Assembly (NCBI GenBank): GCA_902489775.1
Contig: CABUBH010000055.1
Span: 1-10,820 of the forward strand
Reading direction: 5' to 3'
DNA: 10,820 bases
From: an uncultured Collinsella sp.
GTDB lineage: Bacteria; Actinomycetota; Coriobacteriia; Coriobacteriales; Coriobacteriaceae
The position numbers were made by a program, and so were the translations under genes. This document shows, in pieces, positions 4,643-10,820 of this stretch (within the stretch, counting starts at the first letter, position 1; every line of letters starts with the position of its first letter). The notes below the pieces were generated by a model that saw only the letters and a program-made list of their open reading frames with translations, searched no databases and had not been told where the DNA came from.

Positions 4643-5206
4643 TTGAATCTGACTTTTGAGGGATTCTTGAAGGGCTATTGTCGTGAGTTGTCTGGGCAAC
4701 AGTCGTTGAGTTTTAGAAAGCTGGTTGAGCGGGCAACGACGGTTGAACCGCGTGTGGCAGAGCCGCTGTTTTTGCTTGCTTTAGCGCAGGGCAAGGCCGA
4801 GTACGTCTTGGGTTTATCCGAGGGCTTGTGGATGGAAGAGGTCTATCGAGGCGTTTTGTCCTTATACAACCAGGCGGGCAGTCTTGTGTCTCTGTGCGCC
4901 AAGGACGATCTCCCTAATCGTTATGCCAACGTTTGGCGTGCGTATAGAGCGGTGAAGGAAAAGCCAGTGGCGGACAGAAGAATCAACGCCCTGATGCGAA
5001 AAAGAACGTTGGGAGCGCTAGAGGAATCGGGTGTAACGCGCTACGGTCTCTGCCGCGATTTGAATCTGAATAAGGGAAACGTGTACGCATATTTAGCCGG
5101 TGATGACTCAAAGGTGAGCAGGGAGACGGCGCGCCGCATTATGGAATATGCGGAGGAGAGGGGCGCCCAAGAAGGGGCCGGGCGCCCGGTGCGTATGGCG
5201 GGGTAA
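4643..5206 (+). CDS. Helix-turn-helix protein, probable transcriptional regulator
   Basis: A 187-residue product starting at TTG 4643, chosen because a perfect GGAGGT (4631-4636) sits 6 bases ahead; the open frame back to 4610 runs through the operator-like repeat and has no binding site. Residues 1-110 are mostly helical with no motif I recognise (FRKLVERATT, LLALAQGKAEYVLGLSE). Residues about 120-172 look like a helix-turn-helix in an XRE/Cro-like style: LGALEESGVTRYGLCRDLNLNKGNVYAYL contains a turn-glycine pattern, followed by the helix SRETARRIMEYAEE. Base composition appears less GC-rich than rmuC and nth, which may suggest later acquisition. An antitoxin-like role is possible, since such two-part proteins occur as antitoxins, but no toxin partner is adjacent: the flanking genes are a membrane protein and RmuC. 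Confidence 0.75.
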   Translation: MNLTFEGFLKGYCRELSGQQSLSFRKLVERATTVEPRVAEPLFLLALAQGKAEYVLGLSEGLWMEEVYRGVLSLYNQAGSLVSLCAKDDLPNRYANVWRAYRAVKEKPVADRRINALMRKRTLGALEESGVTRYGLCRDLNLNKGNVYAYLAGDDSKVSRETARRIMEYAEERGAQEGAGRPVRMAG

Positions 5207-5257
5207 GATTGATCGCGGTTTTGATTGGTGCTCGATTGGGTTTGTTGGGCGGAGTTT

Positions 5258-6613
5258 ATGTCTGCTATTGATATTGTGCTTGTTGTGATCGCCTTGGTGG
5301 CGGTGGGGGTTGCTGTGGCTTGCGCCCTCCAGCTCAAGAGCCTGCGTGCCGAGTTGCGGGAGCGTGGCGACAGTAGCGCGGAAACGCTGGCAGCACTCGA
5401 GCAGGCCAACAACGCGCTCGATGCCCTGAACGTCGCGCTGGCCGAAACTCGCCGCACGGCCAATGCCATCGCGCAGCAGCAGACGACAGATGCGGCCGTG
5501 GAGCAGCAACGTTACCTGACCATCGCACGTGAGTTTTCGCAAGCTGGTGACCGGATGGATGACCTGCGCCGCGAGACGGCCCAACAGCTCGGTGCCAACC
5601 GCGAGGGTATCGAGCATCGCCTGGACAAGGTGCGCGAAACGGTCGATGCTCAGCTGGGCGCCATCCGCAAAGACAACAACGTGCAGCTCGATCAAATGCG
5701 TGCGACGGTGGACGAGAAGCTCTCCCGCACGCTCAACGACCGACTGTCGGCATCGTTTAAGCAGGTGAGCGACCAGCTCGAGGCCGTGTACAAGGGCCTG
5801 GGCGACATGCAGTCCATCGCCACCGGCGTGGGCGACCTTAAGCGCGTGCTGGGCAACGTGAAGGCGCGTGGCATTTTGGGCGAGGTGCAGCTGGGTGCAA
5901 TTCTGGCGGACATCCTTACGCCCGACCAGTATCTGGAAAACGTCGCCACCAAGCCCGGCGCCTCGGAGCGCGTTGAGTTTGCCGTCAAGCTGCCGGTGGA
6001 CGAGGGCGATCCCGTGCTGCTGCCGATCGACTCCAAATTCCCGGGCGACGCGTACGAGCACTTGCTCGACGCGCAGGAGTCGGGCGATGCGGAGACCGTG
6101 GCGGCTGCGCGCAAGACGCTCGACACCATGGTCAAGCGCGAGGCAAAGGACATTTGCGAAAAGTACCTGAGTGTGCCGGCAACGACCAACTTTGGCATCA
6201 TGTTCGTGCCGTTTGAAGGGCTGTACGCCGAGGTCGTCAGCCGCTCCGGGCTTATCGAGACCCTGGGCCGCGACTATCACGTCAACGTTGCCGGCCCCAG
6301 CACCATGGCGGCCATTCTCAACAGCCTGCAGATGAGCTACCAGACGTTTAGGCTGCAAAAACGCACCGATGACGTGCTGCGAGTGCTCTCCGCCGTCAAG
6401 GCCGAGCTGCCGCGCTATCAAAAGGCGCTGCGCCGCGCCCAGCAGCAGATCGAGACCGCGGGTAAAACGGTCGAGGGCATTATCACCACGCGCACCAACG
6501 TCATGGAGCGCAAACTCAAGGATATCGACGCGCTGGAAGACGCCGACCAAGCCGATGAGATCTTGGGACTCACGCCCGCGGGCCTTTCCACAGACCAAGA
6601 AGACGAGGACTAA
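5258..6613 (+). CDS. rmuC: DNA recombination protein RmuC homologue
   Basis: The 451-residue protein has the standard RmuC architecture. An N-terminal hydrophobic helix (about residues 4-24) anchors it to the membrane, a long coiled coil rich in Glu, Gln, Arg and Ala follows (about 25-190), and the RmuC domain contains RGILGEVQL near 203-211, IDSKFP starting at 257, GIMFVPFEGLYAEV starting at 313, and a conserved NSLQMSYQTFRL region. The domain resembles PD-(D/E)xK nucleases, with D258 and K260 as plausible active-site residues. In E. coli RmuC limits inversions at short inverted repeats, which is notable given the perfect palindromes nearby. The ATG at 5258 is preceded by GGCGGAG (5248-5254); the in-frame upstream extension to 5225 is not preferred. 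It begins 51 bases after the HTH gene and may be expressed with it. A terminator follows directly. Confidence 0.95.
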   Translation: MSAIDIVLVVIALVAVGVAVACALQLKSLRAELRERGDSSAETLAALEQANNALDALNVALAETRRTANAIAQQQTTDAAVEQQRYLTIAREFSQAGDRMDDLRRETAQQLGANREGIEHRLDKVRETVDAQLGAIRKDNNVQLDQMRATVDEKLSRTLNDRLSASFKQVSDQLEAVYKGLGDMQSIATGVGDLKRVLGNVKARGILGEVQLGAILADILTPDQYLENVATKPGASERVEFAVKLPVDEGDPVLLPIDSKFPGDAYEHLLDAQESGDAETVAAARKTLDTMVKREAKDICEKYLSVPATTNFGIMFVPFEGLYAEVVSRSGLIETLGRDYHVNVAGPSTMAAILNSLQMSYQTFRLQKRTDDVLRVLSAVKAELPRYQKALRRAQQQIETAGKTVEGIITTRTNVMERKLKDIDALEDADQADEILGLTPAGLSTDQEDED

Positions 6614-6620
6614 TTGCAAC

Positions 6621-6665
6621 AAGGCAGCGGGGCACCGGCGCAAACGCGGGCACCCCGCTGCCTTT
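6621..6665 (+). terminator. Terminator after rmuC
   Basis: AAGGCAGCGGGG (6621-6632) pairs perfectly with CCCCGCTGCCTT (6653-6664), with a partly self-complementary loop between them. The final TTT is short, but the 12-bp GC-rich stem placed 7 bases after the stop codon makes termination likely. Confidence 0.75.
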
Positions 6666-6740
6666 CACATCGCGCTTGCCTGAAGTGCGCTTTAGTGTGC
6701 AACAATGGCGTTTCGCCCTATCAGACGCGAAAGGAAGCCC

Positions 6741-8543
<1,803 letters not shown>

Positions 8544-8606
8544 GCGTCTCGGACGTGGGACAATTGTGCCCATAAGTTTATTGTGCCGCTGAGCCGAGGA
8601 GTCGTT

Positions 8607-9272
8607 ATGCCACGCGAGACCAATGCCGCCAAGCGCGAGCGCGCCGTTGAGGTGTGTGAGCGCCTCAACCGTCGCTATGGCCCGGTCGAGTGCTTTTTGG
8701 ACCACGAGAATCCCTTCCGCCTGCTGATCGCGGTGTTGCTCTCGGCGCAAACGACCGACGCGCAGGTCAACAAGGTGACGCCGAAGCTGTTTGCCCAGTG
8801 GCCCACGCCCGAGGCCATGGCCGGGGCGAGTGTGGCTGACGTGGCAGACACCATCAAGTCACTCGGCTTTTATAAGAGCAAGGCCAAGCACGCCGTGGAG
8901 GCCGCGCAGATGATCGTCGCCGACTATGGCGGCGAGGTGCCGGCCGACATGAAGGAACTCGTGAAGCTGCCGGGCGTGGGACGCAAGACGGCGAACATCG
9001 TGCTCAACGTGGGGTATGGCATCGTGGAGGGCATTGCGGTGGACACGCACGTCAACCGCGTTGCGCATCGCCTGATGTTGAGTCCCAAGACACATGCCAA
9101 GGAGCCGCTCAAGACCGAGCAGGATCTGCTCAAGATTTTGCCGCACGAGTATTGGGAGTCGGTCAACCATCAGTGGATCACCTTCGGTCGCGAGATCTGC
9201 GACGCCCGCAAACCCAAGTGTGACGAGTGTCCGCTGGCAGATTTGTGCCCCAGCGTGCGCGTAGCGGGGTAG
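8607..9272 (+). CDS. nth: Endonuclease III
   Basis: The 221-residue protein is a full-length endonuclease III, a bifunctional glycosylase and AP lyase that excises oxidised pyrimidines. The core LLSAQTTDAQVN (44-55) contains the expected substrate-pocket residues. The helix-hairpin-helix LPGVGRKTAN (121-130) includes catalytic lysine K127, and AVDTHVNRV (144-152) includes the catalytic aspartate D146. The [4Fe-4S] loop is complete with spacing C198-X6-C205-X2-C208-X5-C214, in clear contrast to the clusterless MutY-like protein upstream. GAGGAG (8596-8601) sits 5 bases before the ATG at 8607. The 63-base gap after the ABC exporter contains no convincing terminator, so co-transcription is possible, although the genes are not functionally related. 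Confidence 0.97.
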   Translation: MPRETNAAKRERAVEVCERLNRRYGPVECFLDHENPFRLLIAVLLSAQTTDAQVNKVTPKLFAQWPTPEAMAGASVADVADTIKSLGFYKSKAKHAVEAAQMIVADYGGEVPADMKELVKLPGVGRKTANIVLNVGYGIVEGIAVDTHVNRVAHRLMLSPKTHAKEPLKTEQDLLKILPHEYWESVNHQWITFGREICDARKPKCDECPLADLCPSVRVAG

Positions 9273-9277
9273 GGCGG

Positions 9278-9302
9278 AACGCATCTTCGTCTGGCGTTTT
9301 TT
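9278..9302 (+). terminator. Likely terminator after nth
   Basis: AACGC (9278-9282) pairs with GCGTT (9294-9298) across an 11-base loop, and six T follow within 9297-9302. The stem is short, so termination strength is uncertain. Confidence 0.5.
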
Positions 9303-9320
9303 GCGGGGCTGGGTTTGCTC

Positions 9321-9351
9321 TTGAGCCGGAGTCCTCTCCATGCGCTACCAT
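9321..9351 (+). promoter_or_regulatory. Weak candidate promoter for mfd
   Basis: TTGAGC (9321-9326) and TACCAT (9346-9351) are separated by 19 bases, longer than ideal. It is the only hexamer pair seen between the nth terminator and the hairpin at 9377, and it would place that hairpin in the mfd leader RNA. Confidence 0.3.
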
Positions 9352-9376
9352 GACAGGCAATGAAATCCGCCGCATA

Positions 9377-9404
9377 CCCGCCGAGCTTGCCCCGGCGGGC
9401 TTTT
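9377..9404 (+). terminator. Terminator-like hairpin in the mfd leader
   Basis: CCCGCCG (9377-9383) pairs perfectly with CGGCGGG (9393-9399) around a 9-base loop, and C then TTTT follows (to 9404). Only 14 bases separate it from the mfd ribosome-binding site, leaving no room for a promoter after it. It is therefore either a partial terminator inside the mfd leader or the trailing terminator of the nth unit read through by an mfd promoter further up. The T-run is short. Confidence 0.6.
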
Positions 9405-9429
9405 GGCGTTGCAATGCCGGAGGAACAGC

Positions 9430-10820
9430 ATGCTCATTCACCGTATAGCCGCGCAGCTCTACACTGCCGAGGCCTTGCAGGCCGTCGAGGCCGGGCTCGA
9501 TGCTGGCGAGGACGTGACGCTGGCTGTGTCGCAGTCGGGCCGCACGCTTATGGCGGCCGCCCAGTTTGCGCGCCGTCCGCGCCCGACGGTCTATATCGTG
9601 AGCGGCGAGGATGCGGCCGATCGCGCCGCGCGTAGCCTTGCCGCCTACGTGGGCCTGGCGCACGTGTGTCGTTTTCCTGAGCGCAAGGACTATCCGTGGC
9701 GCGAGCAGGCGCCGGACGACGCCGTGGTGGCGCAGCGCTGCGAGGCTCTGGGGCGCATCGTGCGCGGGGACAACTGCATCATGGTTGCCTCGGCCCGCGC
9801 GCTGCTGCGCTGCGTGCCGCCGGTCGAGAGCCGCTATTGGGAGTCCACGACCTTTGCGGTGGGCGAGGAGATTCCTTTTGATGAGGTGCCGCAGCGCCTA
9901 GTGGGCATGGGCTACACCAATGCCGGCGCCGCCGACGCGCCCGGCCTGTTCCGCGTGCACGGCGACACCGTAGAGGTGTTCCCCGCGCAGGAAAAGGCGC
10001 CCGTGCGCATCGAGTTTTTTGGCGACGAGATCGATCGCATCCGCCGCATGGTGAGCTCCACGGGGCAGACCATCGGCAACGAGGATAGCATCGAGATCTT
10101 CCCCTGTCGCGAGCTGGCGCTTACCGACGAGGCCGTCCACAACATGCATGTGGCGCTCTACCGCGCCAGCCAGGACGACAGCAAGTTGGCGGCGCTGCTC
10201 GAGATGGTGGATGCGCGCATCGTCACGCCTGAGCTCGACCGCTTTTTGCCGGTGATGTACGGCCAGACCGTGAGCCCGCTGTCGCATGTGAGCGGAAAGG
10301 CACTCGTGGTGCTGTCCGAGCCGCGCTCGCTGTTCGACGACTGCCTGCGTGCCTACGAGGATATCGAGGCCCGTGCCGGCGAGGCGGGGATTGACCGACT
10401 GGATGGCCTGTATGTACGTGCCCAGCAGCTCGATTTTGGTGCCCAGCAGCGCCTGAACTATGTGAGCCTGATTCGCGCGGGCGGTGCGGTTACGGCAGAG
10501 CTTAAGATTGAGCAGCCGGCCATCGCGGGCTCGGACAACCGTTTTATGACGCGCATTCAGGAAGTCGTGGGCAAGCGCTATGCCTGCGTATTTGCCATCC
10601 CCGATCGCGGTGCGCGCGAGTCGATGGAGCTCACCTTTGGCGACGAGGGCATTACCTTTGAGGAGTCGCTGACGGCCGCGCCCGAAAATGCCGGCGTCAT
10701 TGGCGAGCGCGTACGCGTGGCAGCGGCGGATTCCGCCGACCGTGCCGCACGCCAGGAGGCCCATGCTTCCATTCGCGAGCGTAAGGCCGACGCGCTCAAC
10801 GCCCGCTCGCTTGAGGCGGG
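9430..10820 (+). CDS. mfd: Transcription-repair coupling factor Mfd, N-terminal part (runs off window)
   Basis: The reading frame from ATG 9430 is open to the window edge, giving 463 codons of a protein normally about 1,150 residues long. Mfd removes RNA polymerase stalled at lesions and recruits UvrA. The visible part covers the N-terminal UvrB-like module: PTVYIVSGED (53-62 region), ERKDYPWREQAPDD, ASARALLRCVPP, the LVGMGYTNAG segment, and FRVHGDTVEVFPAQ leading into IEFFGDEIDRIR (194-205). It also covers the D3 region (PELDRFLPVMYGQTVSPLSHV; the LSEPRSLFDD area) and QQLDFGAQQRL. UvrB was considered because of FRVHGD and IEFFGDEI, but UvrB has a Walker A motif near its N-terminus and none is present, whereas the D3-like section fits Mfd. 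The polymerase-binding and helicase motor domains lie beyond the edge. GGAGG (9419-9423) stands 6 bases before the ATG. Confidence 0.92.
   Translation, partial: MLIHRIAAQLYTAEALQAVEAGLDAGEDVTLAVSQSGRTLMAAAQFARRPRPTVYIVSGEDAADRAARSLAAYVGLAHVCRFPERKDYPWREQAPDDAVVAQRCEALGRIVRGDNCIMVASARALLRCVPPVESRYWESTTFAVGEEIPFDEVPQRLVGMGYTNAGAADAPGLFRVHGDTVEVFPAQEKAPVRIEFFGDEIDRIRRMVSSTGQTIGNEDSIEIFPCRELALTDEAVHNMHVALYRASQDDSKLAALLEMVDARIVTPELDRFLPVMYGQTVSPLSHVSGKALVVLSEPRSLFDDCLRAYEDIEARAGEAGIDRLDGLYVRAQQLDFGAQQRLNYVSLIRAGGAVTAELKIEQPAIAGSDNRFMTRIQEVVGKRYACVFAIPDRGARESMELTFGDEGITFEESLTAAPENAGVIGERVRVAAADSADRAARQEAHASIRERKADALNARSLEA

Noticed and set aside
5108..6643. A 511-codon open frame on the minus strand opposite rmuC
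   Set aside because: The plus strand encodes clear RmuC motifs in order with a ribosome-binding site; the antisense frame is a by-product of GC-rich third positions and has no recognisable domain.
9898..10764. A 288-codon minus-strand frame opposite mfd
   Set aside because: The plus strand reads as intact Mfd across the whole interval; the antisense frame is a composition artefact.
9430..10820. UvrB instead of Mfd
   Set aside because: FRVHGD and IEFFGDEI resemble UvrB, but no Walker A motif is found near the N-terminus and the later D3-like region fits Mfd.

Overview
The window looks like chromosomal DNA of a high-GC, anaerobic, gut-type actinobacterium, most likely class Coriobacteriia and close to Collinsella. 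The lineage call is an inference from GC-rich codon use, a rubrerythrin, and the mix of actinobacterial-style repair genes; no rRNA or lineage marker is present. Every convincing gene lies on the + strand, and the long minus-strand open frames are shadows of GC-rich genes.

Layout. Positions 1-659 hold no protein gene: an unexplained long hairpin (2-86), a tRNA-Asp with its own terminator (224-337), then a promoter region and leader for an Rrf2-family Fe-S regulator (660-1145). The regulator is followed after 21 bases by a MutY-like adenine glycosylase that lacks the [4Fe-4S] cluster (1167-2072). Next come rubrerythrin (2187-2726), a four-helix membrane protein of unknown role (2998-3630), a single-pass membrane protein of unknown role (4094-4516), and a helix-turn-helix protein with an operator-like inverted repeat at its promoter (4643-5206). 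RmuC (5258-6613), a full-length ABC exporter (6741-8543), endonuclease III (8607-9272) and the first 463 codons of the transcription-repair coupling factor Mfd (9430 to the window edge) complete the region.

Biological theme. Many of the genes fit defence against oxidative and DNA damage in an anaerobe: a redox or Fe-S sensing regulator, a peroxide-reducing rubrerythrin, two HhH-GPD base-excision glycosylases (one clusterless, one with a cluster), RmuC and Mfd. The sequence shows proximity and a likely rrf2-mutY operon, not a single regulon.

Most unusual signal. Two intergenic hairpins (2746-2833 and 3685-3770) share a nearly identical 49-base central core (46 of 49 positions match), but their flanking arms are unrelated in sequence and still perfectly self-complementary (26 bp and 19 bp). 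Each hairpin follows a stop codon and is followed 42-49 bases later by almost the same intrinsic terminator. The two copies bracket the unknown membrane protein gene. This conserved-core, variable-arm design differs from ordinary REP elements, whose arms are conserved, and is the best candidate here for something undescribed. Other structures worth attention are a strong 42-base hairpin inside the first codons of the mutY-like gene, a terminator-like hairpin in the mfd leader, and the 85-base hairpin at the left edge.
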